Below, in pieces: positions 16,819 through 24,100 of a DNA stretch of 59,805 bases. The position numbers were made by a program, and so were the translations under genes. The DNA is taken from NCBI GenBank assembly GCA_023411035.1, contig JAEYPE010000240.1, positions 1 through 59,805 on the forward strand, given 5' to 3'. Position 1 is the stretch's first letter; every line of letters begins with the position of its first letter. The notes beneath the pieces were generated by a model. The model was given only the letters and a program-made list of their open reading frames with translations. It had not been told where the DNA came from and ran no database searches. This DNA is from Pseudomonadota bacterium. Lineage in GTDB: Bacteria; Pseudomonadota; Alphaproteobacteria; Azospirillales; Azospirillaceae.

Positions 16819-17585
16819 TGCCCCACAGCGACGAGCTTTACCGCGCCCTGCGCGGTCGCTTCACCGTTCCGCCCCTGTCCGAGCGTGATGGGGCGCTGAC
16901 CATCGACGACGCCTACGCCATCTCCCTGTCGGTGATGGCGCGTCGGCAGGAGGACGGCGAGCGGATCGTCGGCAAGAAGATCGGCGTCACCTCCAAGGCG
17001 GTGCAGGACATGCTTGGGGTGCACCAGCCGGACTTCGGTTTCCTCACCGACCGCATGTGGATTCACGGCGGGGTCATCGACATTGGTGCGAATGGCCTGA
17101 TCCAGCCCCGCGCCGAGGCGGAGATCGCCTTCATCCTGAAGGCGCCGCTGCGCGGTCCCGGCGTTACAGCGGCCGACGTGCTGGCGGCGACGGAGGCCAT
17201 CGCCCCCTGCTTCGAGATCGTCGACAGCCGGATCCGGGACTGGAAGATCGGCATCGTCGACACGGTGGCCGACAACGCCTCCTGCGGCGTTTTTGCGCTC
17301 GGCGAGGCGCGGGCCGATCCGCGCCAGCACGATCTGGCGGCGCTGAAGGTCACGGTTCAGAAGAACGGCGCCCCGCTGTCGGAGGGCTACGGCTCCGCCG
17401 TACAGGGATCCCCGCTGGAAGCGGTGGCGTGGCTTGCCAACACGCTCGGCGCCTACGGCGTCACGCTGGACGCCGGCGACATCATCCTGTCGGGCAGCCT
17501 TGTCCCCCTCGCGCCAGCGGAGCACAGCGACCGCTTCGAGATGGACCTGCAGGGGATCGGCACCTGCACCGTCCGCTTCGTCTGA
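16815..17585 (+). CDS. hsaE: 2-hydroxyhexa-2,4-dienoate hydratase HsaE/TesE
   Basis: Hydratase of the 2-keto-4-pentenoate hydratase family, 256 residues. Family signatures: GKKIGVTSKAVQDMLGVHQPDFGFLTDRMW, the metal-binding PRAEAEIAFIL segment, and ALGAYGVTLDAGDIILSGSLVPLAP in the form LANTLGAYG. It adds water to the dienoate released by HsaD, giving 4-hydroxy-2-oxohexanoate for HsaF, a metal-dependent cytosolic step. The start overlaps the hsaD stop by four bases. hsaF and hsaG are not next to it but lie 7 kb away on the other strand. Confidence 0.9.
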   Translation: MMPHSDELYRALRGRFTVPPLSERDGALTIDDAYAISLSVMARRQEDGERIVGKKIGVTSKAVQDMLGVHQPDFGFLTDRMWIHGGVIDIGANGLIQPRAEAEIAFILKAPLRGPGVTAADVLAATEAIAPCFEIVDSRIRDWKIGIVDTVADNASCGVFALGEARADPRQHDLAALKVTVQKNGAPLSEGYGSAVQGSPLEAVAWLANTLGAYGVTLDAGDIILSGSLVPLAPAEHSDRFEMDLQGIGTCTVRFV

Positions 17586-17594
17586 CCGGCCGCC

Positions 17595-18425
17595 ATGCGC
17601 CTTGCGCTCGACCACCTGACGGCCGTCGACACGCGGCCGGCGGAGCTTGCCGAGATCGCGGCGACGGCCGGATACGGCGGGATCTGCCTGTTCCTGCAAT
17701 CCATGGCCGTGCTGCCCCGGATGCCGCGGTTCGATCTGGTCGCCGACGCCGCCGCGCGCCGGGACCTGCGCACGCGGTGCCGCGATCTCGGCCTTACGGT
17801 CGATCTCGCCTATCCGTTCACGCTGGGTGGGCGCTCCGCCCCCGGTGACTTCCAGGCTGCGCTTGATGCGGCGGCCGACCTGGGCGCGGCGTGCGTCAAC
17901 GCGCTGCTCTACGACCGGGATCCGGTCCGCCGCCTCGACACCTTCGCCGGTCTCTGCGAACGGGCCGCGGAGGTGGGGCTGAAGGTCGCCGTGGAGTTCT
18001 ACCCGCCGTCCCAGGTGAGGACGCTGCGCGCGGCGAGCGCGCTCATCGAGGCCGCCAGCCCACCGGGAACGGCCGGCATCACCCTCGATCTTTTGCACCT
18101 CGTGCGATCCGGCGGCTCGGTTGCGGACATCGCAGACGTGCCGTCGGACCGGATCTTCATCGCGCAGGTCTGCGACGGTCCCGCCGTTGCCGATCCCGAA
18201 CGGCTGGTCGCCGAGGCGGCGGAGCAGAGAATGCTGCCGGGGCAAGGGGCGTTCGATGTCCGCGGCTTCCTGGCGGCTCTGCCGGCCACCGCGCGCCTCA
18301 GCGCCGAGGTTCCGCAGGAGGACTGCATCCGGCGGGGCCTCGCGCCCTTGGAGCGGGCCGCGGCGGCTCTCGCCGCCACGCGGGCGGTCCTGGAGGCTGC
18401 GCGACGGGAATCCCGCCCGGACTGA
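17595..18425 (+). CDS. Xylose-isomerase-like TIM-barrel protein
   Basis: Protein of 276 residues with the AP-endonuclease-2/xylose-isomerase TIM-barrel pattern: LAEIAATAGYGGICLF, CRDLGLTVDLAYPFTLG, DLGAACVNALLYDRDPVRRLDTFAGLCERAAEVGLKVAVEFYPP (with the Glu of the metal site), GITLDLLHLVRSGG and IAQVCDG. Such proteins are sugar-phosphate isomerases or epimerases, but members also sit in aromatic and steroid clusters with unproven roles. It is nine bases behind hsaE and so in the hsaADE transcript. A truncated relative follows immediately at 18440. Confidence 0.8.
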   Translation: MRLALDHLTAVDTRPAELAEIAATAGYGGICLFLQSMAVLPRMPRFDLVADAAARRDLRTRCRDLGLTVDLAYPFTLGGRSAPGDFQAALDAAADLGAACVNALLYDRDPVRRLDTFAGLCERAAEVGLKVAVEFYPPSQVRTLRAASALIEAASPPGTAGITLDLLHLVRSGGSVADIADVPSDRIFIAQVCDGPAVADPERLVAEAAEQRMLPGQGAFDVRGFLAALPATARLSAEVPQEDCIRRGLAPLERAAAALAATRAVLEAARRESRPD

Positions 18426-18439
18426 ACACGGCGCTGAGC

Positions 18440-18652
18440 ATGCGGCCGATTGGCCTCGAGCACTTGTCGCTCGTCGACGTGACGGCGCTCGACCTCATTG
18501 CGGTGGGGGCTGAGTTGGGCTGCGCCAGGGTCAGCCTCTTCGTCTCGCCGGTGCCGATGGGCCCTGCGCTGGACCTCGTCAACGACCGATCGGCGCGGGC
18601 CACGGTGCTGCGCGCTTTGCGCGATTTATCGAGGCGACCCGCCGTCTGCTGA
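18440..18652 (+). pseudogene. Truncated second TIM-barrel gene (N-terminal fragment)
   Basis: Seventy codons, MRPIGLEHLSLVDVTALDL to a TGA at 18650. It lines up with the start of the gene at 17595 (LDHLTAVDTRPAELAEIAATAGYGGICLFL against LEHLSLVDVTALDLIAVGAELGCARVSLFV) and then stops at a position where the barrel should continue for 200 more residues. It reads as the remnant of a tandem paralogue whose 3' part was deleted. The bases after the stop show no continuation of the fold. Confidence 0.6.
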
Positions 18653-18769
18653 TCTGAGATTTCCGCACGCCGATGGTCGTCAGGCGGGCGAAAACGGTCG
18701 CGTGACCTGGGTGACGTTGCTACATTGCGTAGCCACAGGCACCGCTGGCAACCAATCGCAGGGTTTTCC

Positions 18770-19252
18770 ATGCAGATCAGAAAAGGGCGCCGGGCCGCCG
18801 GGGCCGGCCTCGACTCGGTGGACGAGGCCATCATCGACATCCTCCGGTCCAACGGGCGGGCGACCAACCAGGAGATCGCTGACCGCCTGTCCATCACCGC
18901 CGGCACGGTGTCCGCACGCCTGCATCGCCTGGAAGAAAGCAAGGCGATGAAGGTGGTGGCCGTCGCCGACTTCGCCGCCCACGGCTACGACATGCTGATC
19001 GCCACCGGCGTGAAGGTGCTTGGGCGCCCGGTGGCCGACGTGGCGCGGGATCTGGCCGCCTTGCCGGAGGTGTTCAGCCTCCATATCATGAACGGGAATT
19101 ACGACATCGAGATGTTGGTCATTCTCCACGAGTTCCAGGAGATCAACACGTTCCTACTCGACCACGTCGCCAAAATTCCGGGGATCAGCGAGATCAACCC
19201 GGGCATCGCGGCGGACATCGTCAAGTTCGAATTCAACGTGGCGCCGCTATGA
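18770..19252 (+). CDS. Lrp/AsnC family transcriptional regulator
   Basis: 160-residue Lrp/AsnC regulator: N-terminal winged helix (DEAIIDILRSNGRATNQEIADRLSITAGTVSARLHRLEE, about residues 20-60) and a C-terminal RAM ligand-binding domain (MKVVAVADFAAHGYDMLIATGVKVLG onward). A short basic leader, MQIRKGRRAAGAGLDS, precedes the helix-turn-helix. Lrp proteins form octamers that respond to small carboxylic or amino acid ligands. It overlaps the next Lrp gene by four bases (ATGA), so the two are co-translated and might form hetero-oligomers. The position directly after hsaADE suggests control of this cluster. Confidence 0.88.
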   Translation: MQIRKGRRAAGAGLDSVDEAIIDILRSNGRATNQEIADRLSITAGTVSARLHRLEESKAMKVVAVADFAAHGYDMLIATGVKVLGRPVADVARDLAALPEVFSLHIMNGNYDIEMLVILHEFQEINTFLLDHVAKIPGISEINPGIAADIVKFEFNVAPL

Positions 19253-19743
19253 CCGGGAACAGACTCGACGACCTCGACCACCGTATCGTCGAGGCGCTGA
19301 GCCGCGACGGCCGCTCCTCGAACCGTCAGATCGCCGCTGAGCTGGGCGTGACGGAAGGAACGATCCGGACGCGCATCAAGCGCCTGCAGAACGAAGGTCT
19401 GATCCAGTTCACCGTCGTCACCAGCTTCCGGATGGCGGGGTCGCCCAATCTGGTGATGATGGGCATTCACGCCGAGCCCAGCCACGTGCCGGAACTGGCG
19501 GCCGAGCTTTCGGCAATTCCGGCCATCGGCTGCGTCATGGTGCTGCTCGGCCGCTACAACCTGATGGCCATGGGGCTGTTCACCAGTCTCGAGCAGGTGC
19601 ACGATCTGGTCTCTACGCGGATCAAAACGCTGTCCGGCGTCCGCCAGGTGGAGGTGTCCGTCTCGATCCACAGCCTGAAGTACGACGCGCGCATGGCGCG
19701 GATCATTCCCCGCCCGACCCCCCTGCCGTCCCTGGAAGAGTGA
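19249..19743 (+). CDS. Lrp/AsnC family transcriptional regulator
   Basis: Second Lrp/AsnC regulator, 164 residues, overlapping its neighbour's stop as ATGA. Helix-turn-helix in LDHRIVEALSRDGRSSNRQIAAELGVTEGTIRTRIKRLQNEG (about residues 6-48), then a RAM domain with LVMMGIHAEPSHVPELAAELSAIPAIGCVMVLLGRYNLM. The two genes differ enough to be distinct paralogues, not a recent duplication. A terminator-like hairpin follows before the convergent ETF-QO gene. Likely target: the hsaADE operon or the divergent SDR/hsaC side, by neighbourhood only. Confidence 0.88.
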   Translation: MTGNRLDDLDHRIVEALSRDGRSSNRQIAAELGVTEGTIRTRIKRLQNEGLIQFTVVTSFRMAGSPNLVMMGIHAEPSHVPELAAELSAIPAIGCVMVLLGRYNLMAMGLFTSLEQVHDLVSTRIKTLSGVRQVEVSVSIHSLKYDARMARIIPRPTPLPSLEE

Positions 19744-19829
19744 TACGGACGGCGCATGAAGGCTTCCATGATCGGCCGGCCATATCACCCTCTCGCACCG
19801 TGCGTGCAGCAAAAGTGCTGCCGGGGTGG

Positions 19830-19868
19830 ATCAAAGGCGCTCGATGGAAGCCATCAGGCGCCTTTGAT
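19830..19868. terminator. Hairpin between convergent Lrp and ETF-QO genes
   Basis: Perfect 11-bp arms ATCAAAGGCGC (19830-19840) and GCGCCTTTGAT (19858-19868); the loop carries a smaller stem GATGG-AAG-CCATC (19843-19855). No long T run follows on either side. It lies between two genes that point at each other and probably ends both transcripts. A threefold GACAGGGTC-like tandem repeat follows at about 19871-19896. Confidence 0.6.
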
Positions 19869-19902
19869 ATGACAGGGTCGACAGGGTCGACAGGGCGGCG
19901 GT

Positions 19903-21546
19903 TCACATGCCCGGATAGTTTGGGCCGCCGCCTCCCTCCGGGACCACCCAGGTGATGTTCTGGGTGGGGTCCTTGATGTCGCAGGTCTTGCAGTGCACGC
20001 AGTTCTGCGCGTTGATCTGCAGGCGCGGGTCGGTGCCGTCCTCGTTGCGCACGATCTCGTAAACGCCGGCCGGGCAGTAGCGCGTCTCCGGCGCGTCGTA
20101 CAGCGCCAGGTTCACGCGGATCGGCGTCTCCGGATCCTTCAGCGTCAGGTGCGCCGGCTGGTCTTCCTCGTGGTTGGTGTTCGACAGGTACACCGAGGAC
20201 AGCCGGTCGAAGCTGATTTTGCCGTCGGGCTTCGGATACTCGATCTTCCGCGCCTCGCCGGCCTTCTTCAGCGTGGCGTGGTCCGGGTGCTTGTGGTGCA
20301 GGGTCCACGGCGACTTGCCCTTCACCGCCGTCTCGTAGGCCGCGTTGGCCAGACCCGCCCACAGGCCCTTCTGGAAGCCGGGGCGGATGTTGCGCACCCG
20401 GTACAGCTCGTCCCACACCCACGACTGCTTGAGGCGCGCCGGGTACTCGGTGACCTCATGCCCGTTGTTGCCGCCGGTCAGGTGCTCGAACACCGCCTCG
20501 GCCGCCACCATGCCGGACTTCATGGCGGTGTGGTTGCCCTTGATCTTCGGCACGTTCAGGAAGCCGGCGGTGTCGCCCACCAGCAGGCCGCCGGGGAAGG
20601 TCAGCTTCGGGATCGACTGGAAGCCGCCTTCCGACAGCGCGCGGGCACCGTAAGCGATGCGCCGGCCGCCCTCGAAGGTCGGGCGGATGGCGGGGTGCGT
20701 CTTGTAGCGCTGGAACTCCTCGAACGGGCTGAGGTGCGGGTTCTCGTAGTCGAGCCCGACCACGAAGCCGACCGACACCAGATTGTCGCTCAGGTGGTAG
20801 AGGAACGAGCCGCCGTAGGTCTTCGGGTCGAGCGGCCAGCCCAGCGTGTGCTCGATCAGGCCGGGGTTCGACTTGGCCGGGTCGATCTCCCACAGCTCCT
20901 TGATGCCGATGCCGTAGGTCTGCGGATCGACGCCGTCGCGCAGGTTGAACCTCGCCATCAGCAGCTTGGTGAGCGAGCCGCGGCAGCCCTCGGCGAAGAT
21001 GGTCTGGCGGGCGTGCAGTTCCATGCCCGGCGTGTGGTTGCCGGTCGGCTCGCCGTTCTTGCCGATGCCCATGTCGCCGGTGGCGACGCCCTTCACCGCG
21101 CCGGTGTCGTCGTACAGCACCTCGGCGGCGGCGAAGCCCGGATAGATTTCGACGCCCAGTTCCTCGGCTTGGCCCCCCAGCCAGCGGCCGAGATTGCCGA
21201 GGCTGATGATGAAGTTGCCGTGATTGTTCATCTGCGGCGGGGTGGGCAGGCGGAGCGCCCTGGTCGGCGTCAGCAACAGGAAGCGGTCTTCCTTGGCCGG
21301 CGTGTTGAGCGGCGCACCCTTGTCGCGCCAGTTGGGGATCAGCTCGTCGAGCGCGTACGGCTCGAACACGGCGCCGGAGAGCAGGTGCGCCCCCACCTCC
21401 GAGCCCTTCTCGATGACGCAGACCGACAGCTCCTTGCCGCTCTCGTTCGCCAGCTGCTTCAGACGGATGGCGGCGGACAGGCCCGACGGCCCGGCACCCA
21501 CGACGACAACGTCGTATTCCATCACCTCGCGCGGTTCGCGCTCCAT
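19903..21546 (-). CDS. Electron transfer flavoprotein-ubiquinone oxidoreductase
   Basis: Membrane-associated ETF:quinone oxidoreductase, 547 residues, the normal length. FAD-binding VVVVGAGPSGLSAAIRLK near residue 12, GAVFEPYALDELIPNW, LGWPLDPKTYGGSFLYHL, and a C-terminal 4Fe-4S region with cysteines in YCPAG and NCVHCKTCDIKDPTQN. It passes electrons from reduced EtfAB to ubiquinone and so couples the FadE steps to respiration. Start at 21546 with GGAG ten bases upstream; the internal ATG at residue 9 is an alternative. Located with etfA and etfB, which is unusual company for hsaFG but sensible in a FadE-rich pathway. A stem-loop lies in its leader (21588-21625). Confidence 0.92.
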   Translation of the reverse strand: MEREPREVMEYDVVVVGAGPSGLSAAIRLKQLANESGKELSVCVIEKGSEVGAHLLSGAVFEPYALDELIPNWRDKGAPLNTPAKEDRFLLLTPTRALRLPTPPQMNNHGNFIISLGNLGRWLGGQAEELGVEIYPGFAAAEVLYDDTGAVKGVATGDMGIGKNGEPTGNHTPGMELHARQTIFAEGCRGSLTKLLMARFNLRDGVDPQTYGIGIKELWEIDPAKSNPGLIEHTLGWPLDPKTYGGSFLYHLSDNLVSVGFVVGLDYENPHLSPFEEFQRYKTHPAIRPTFEGGRRIAYGARALSEGGFQSIPKLTFPGGLLVGDTAGFLNVPKIKGNHTAMKSGMVAAEAVFEHLTGGNNGHEVTEYPARLKQSWVWDELYRVRNIRPGFQKGLWAGLANAAYETAVKGKSPWTLHHKHPDHATLKKAGEARKIEYPKPDGKISFDRLSSVYLSNTNHEEDQPAHLTLKDPETPIRVNLALYDAPETRYCPAGVYEIVRNEDGTDPRLQINAQNCVHCKTCDIKDPTQNITWVVPEGGGGPNYPGM

Positions 21547-21587
21547 GTCTCTCAGGCTCCTGTGCGTTTGGCGCGCAAGGCGCGGAT

Positions 21588-21625
21588 GTCATACCAACGG
21601 CACCTGAAGGCGCCCTTGGCATGAC
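21588..21625 (-). promoter_or_regulatory. Stem-loop in the 5' leader of the ETF-QO gene
   Basis: On the minus strand, 17-base arms (21625-21609 and 21604-21588) around a four-base loop TTCA. Fourteen positions are Watson-Crick, two are G-U only if the minus strand is the RNA, and one is mismatched. The wobble bias suggests an RNA structure in the ETF-QO mRNA, about 40 bases before the start codon. No T run follows, so it is not an obvious terminator. Confidence 0.45.
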
Positions 21626-21663
21626 CCTCTCGATCAATGCTGATGCATTGATCTGCCGGGTTT

Positions 21664-21704
21664 TACGGTTGGAAAATGATGGAAGTGATCATTTTCCAAC
21701 CGTA
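21664..21704. repeat. Perfect 17-bp inverted repeat with 7-bp loop
   Basis: Arms TACGGTTGGAAAATGAT (21664-21680) and its exact reverse complement (21688-21704), loop GGAAGTG. It lies downstream of the 3-hydroxyacyl-CoA dehydrogenase gene and upstream of ETF-QO on the minus strand. It may be a terminator without U-tail, an RNA processing hairpin, or a copy of a dispersed intergenic palindrome. The bases beside it (GTGATACGG on the minus strand) also occur at 19741-19749. Confidence 0.6.
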
Positions 21705-21874
21705 TCACTCGTCCGCCGAAGCGGCATGCCGCCCGGTGGTGTACGCAGATCGCCCATGGGAGCATCACCGGGGGTCAGGGGTTGCTGCGCCGCAAGGGCT
21801 CCAAGGTCGTGCAGGCACGATGCGGCCGAGGGATCGATATCGCTGAACGCGAGGCAATCTTCAAAGGTAAGCAT
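21689..21874 (-). CDS. Possible small protein, 61 codons (doubtful)
   Basis: Open frame beginning MLTFEDCLAFSDIDP. The first dozen residues remind me of a small conserved alphaproteobacterial protein that begins MLT(Y/F)EDCLxxSDL, but the rest, rich in Pro and Gly, does not, and the 3' end runs into the palindrome arm at 21688-21704. It could be a real small gene, a truncated copy or chance. No function can be given. Confidence 0.25.
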   Translation of the reverse strand: MLTFEDCLAFSDIDPSAASCLHDLGALAAQQPLTPGDAPMGDLRTPPGGMPLRRTSDTVGK

Positions 21875-21893
21875 GGGGGTATCTCGGTGTCTC

Positions 21894-22772
21894 TCAACGT
21901 GATGGTATCGGAGGGTTGTGCGAGTAATCGTAGAAGCCGCGGCCGACCTTGCGGCCGATCCAGCCGGCCTCGACGTACTTCACCAGCAGCGGGCAGGGGC
22001 GGTACTTCCGATCGGCCAGCCCTTCGTAGAGCACCTGGATGATGGCCAGACAGGTGTCGAGGCCGATGAAGTCCGCCAGCTCCAGCGGGCCCATCGGGTG
22101 GTCGGCGCCCAGCTTCAGCGCCCTGTCGATGCTCTGCACGTTGCCGACGCCCTCATAGAGGGTGTAGACGGCCTCGTTGATCATCGGCAGCAGGACGCGG
22201 TGGACGATGAAGGCCGGAAAGTCCTCGGCGACCGCCACGGTCTTGCCGAGTCTGACGGTCAGGTCGACGATGGCCGCGAAGGTCTCCTCGTCGGTGGCGA
22301 TGCCGCGGATCAGCTCGACCAGATGCATTGCCGGCACCGGGTTCATGAAGTGCATGCCCATGAACTTCGACGGCCGGTCGGTGAAGGCGGCCAGACGGGT
22401 GACCGGGATGGACGAGGTGTTGGTGGCGATCAGCGCCTCGGCCTTCAGGTGCGGCGCCAGATTCTTGAAGATCTCGCGCTTGACCGACTCGTTCTCGGTC
22501 GCGGCCTCGATCACAAGGTCGGCGTCCTTGAACATCGACAGGTCGGTGCCGGTGGTGATGCGGGCCAGCGTCGCGGCTTTGTCCGCCTCGTGCAGTTTTT
22601 CGTTTCGGACCAAGCGGTCCAGGTTTTCCGCGATGCCGGCGACGGCTTTGGCGAGAGCCTCCTCCCTGATGTCGCACAGCATGACGTCAAGGCCGGACCG
22701 GGCGCAGGCGTGCGCGATGCCGCTGCCCATCTGACCGGCACCAATGATGCCAACCATCCTGATCGTGGCCAT
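21894..22772 (-). CDS. hbd: 3-hydroxybutyryl-CoA dehydrogenase family protein
   Basis: NAD-dependent 3-hydroxyacyl-CoA dehydrogenase, 292 residues. Rossmann start VGIIGAGQMGSGIAHACARSG, the E of VIEAATENESVK, NTSSIPVTRLAAFTDRPSKFMGMHFMNPVPAMHLVELIRG with the catalytic His, and the C-terminal helical domain NEAVYTLYEGVG, DHPMGPLELADFIGLDTCL, GRKVGRGFYDYS. It oxidises the L-3-hydroxyacyl-CoA in beta-oxidation or the acetoacetyl-CoA route. It lies between etfA and ETF-QO on the same strand, 98 bp after etfA. Confidence 0.9.
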   Translation of the reverse strand: MATIRMVGIIGAGQMGSGIAHACARSGLDVMLCDIREEALAKAVAGIAENLDRLVRNEKLHEADKAATLARITTGTDLSMFKDADLVIEAATENESVKREIFKNLAPHLKAEALIATNTSSIPVTRLAAFTDRPSKFMGMHFMNPVPAMHLVELIRGIATDEETFAAIVDLTVRLGKTVAVAEDFPAFIVHRVLLPMINEAVYTLYEGVGNVQSIDRALKLGADHPMGPLELADFIGLDTCLAIIQVLYEGLADRKYRPCPLLVKYVEAGWIGRKVGRGFYDYSHNPPIPSR

Positions 22773-22870
22773 GCCGCTGTCCTTGATAAAGAAGCCGGGC
22801 GCAGCGCGCCCGGCTCAAGTGTCGCACCCGGACAGGGAGGAGCCTGAGTGCGAGGGAACGCAGGAAAAAA

Positions 22871-23803
22871 TCAAAGAGCGTCGGTCAGCTCCGGCACCGC
22901 CTTGAAGAGGTCGGCGACGAGGCCGTAATCGGCGACCTGGAAGATGGGGGCTTCCTCATCCTTGTTAATCGCGACGATGACCTTGCTGTCCTTCATGCCG
23001 GCGAGGTGCTGGATCGCACCGGAAATGCCGACCGCCACGTACAGCTCGGGCGCCACGATTTTGCCGGTTTGCCCGACTTGGTAGTCGTTGGGAACGAAGC
23101 CCGCGTCCACCGCCGCGCGTGAAGCGCCCACCGCGCCGCCCGCCTTGTCGGCCAGGGCTTCGAGAAGCTTGAAGTTGTCGCCCGACTGCATGCCGCGGCC
23201 GCCCGACACGACGACGCGCGCCGCGGTCAGCTCCGGACGCTCCGACGTCGTCAACTCCTGCCCGACGAACCGGGAGATGCCGCTGTCCTGGCCGCCGGAC
23301 ACGGTCTCGACCGAAGCCGAGCCGCCCTCGGACGCCGCCGCCTCGAAGGCGGTGGTGCGCACGGTGATGACCTTGACCGGGTCGGCCGACTGGACGGTGG
23401 CGATGGCGTTGCCGGCGTAGATCGGGCGGGTGAAGGTGTCCGCGCCCTCCACCGACAGGATGTCGGAGATCTGCGCCACGTCCAGCAGCGCTGCGACGCG
23501 CGGCAGCGTGTTCTTGCCGGCCGAGGTGGCGGCGGCCAGCACGTGGCTGTAGCCGCCCATCGCGGTCTCGGCGACCAGCGGGGCCAGAGCCTCGGGCAGC
23601 TGGTGTTCGAGCGCGGCCGAATCGGCCAGCAGCACCTTGCTCACGCCGGCGACCTTGGCCGCGGCGTCGGCCACCGCCTGGGCACCCTTGCCGGCGACCA
23701 GGATGTGCACGTCGGAACCGAGCAGGCAAGCGGCGGCCACGGCGTTCAGCGTGGCGGGCTTGAGGCGGGCGTTGTCGTGCTCGGCAAGGACCAGAATTGG
23801 CAT
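22871..23803 (-). CDS. etfA: Electron transfer flavoprotein alpha subunit
   Basis: EtfA (FixB family), 310 residues: MPILVLAEHDNARLKPATLNAVAAA, AATSAGKNTLPRVAALLDVAQISD, and the FAD-binding C-terminal domain VVSGGRGMQSGDNFKLLEALADKAGGAVGASRAAVDAGFVPNDYQVGQTGKIVAPELYVAVGISGAIQHLAGM. Accepts electrons from the FadE enzymes together with EtfB. I chose ATG 23803 because AGGG precedes it and family members start MP(V/I)LVLAEHD; an ATG at 23824 overlaps the stop of the small upstream ORF as ATGA and would add seven residues. Confidence 0.92.
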   Translation of the reverse strand: MPILVLAEHDNARLKPATLNAVAAACLLGSDVHILVAGKGAQAVADAAAKVAGVSKVLLADSAALEHQLPEALAPLVAETAMGGYSHVLAAATSAGKNTLPRVAALLDVAQISDILSVEGADTFTRPIYAGNAIATVQSADPVKVITVRTTAFEAAASEGGSASVETVSGGQDSGISRFVGQELTTSERPELTAARVVVSGGRGMQSGDNFKLLEALADKAGGAVGASRAAVDAGFVPNDYQVGQTGKIVAPELYVAVGISGAIQHLAGMKDSKVIVAINKDEEAPIFQVADYGLVADLFKAVPELTDAL

Positions 23804-23820
23804 GCTGGGAAACCCTGTGT

Positions 23821-24063
23821 TCATTCTGACGCGAGGCCGAGCGTACTGAGCCTGGCCTCCTGTTCAAGGATCGGTCGGAACGCCGGCGAGGCGATCGCGG
23901 CAACGATCTCCTCGCGGCTCAGCGCCCAGTCATCCTGCGCGCCCAGGATCCGGAGGAGCATGCCGGCGGCGTGCGGACGCAAACAGGCGGGCAACCCCGC
24001 GAACTCGTCCAGGCACCGGGTGCCGATTTCAATGCCCGAAGCGGCGGACGCTATGCTCTGCAT
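23821..24063 (-). CDS. Small ORF of unknown function between etfB and etfA
   Basis: 80-residue frame MQSIASAASGIEIGTRCLDEFAGLPACLRPHAAGMLLRIL and so on to LGLASE. AAGGG lies about nine bases before the ATG, and its stop overlaps an ATG in front of etfA. It has no motif I recognise; it is weakly amphipathic with two cysteines in the N-terminal half. etfB and etfA are usually directly adjacent, so an extra frame between them that fits the operon this closely is noteworthy. It may be a real small protein or fortuitous coding in a GC-rich spacer. Confidence 0.4.
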   Translation of the reverse strand: MQSIASAASGIEIGTRCLDEFAGLPACLRPHAAGMLLRILGAQDDWALSREEIVAAIASPAFRPILEQEARLSTLGLASE

Positions 24064-24100
24064 GCGCAATACCCTTGCTCCGTTGGTTGCCCGGCAACGC

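Larger units (their letters stand above)
21547..21893. other. 347-bp spacer with two strong hairpins, no certain gene
   Basis: Holds the ETF-QO leader hairpin (21588-21625), a long perfect palindrome (21664-21704) and a doubtful 61-codon frame on the minus strand. The region has lower GC near the palindrome. Nothing else is recognisable. Confidence 0.5.
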
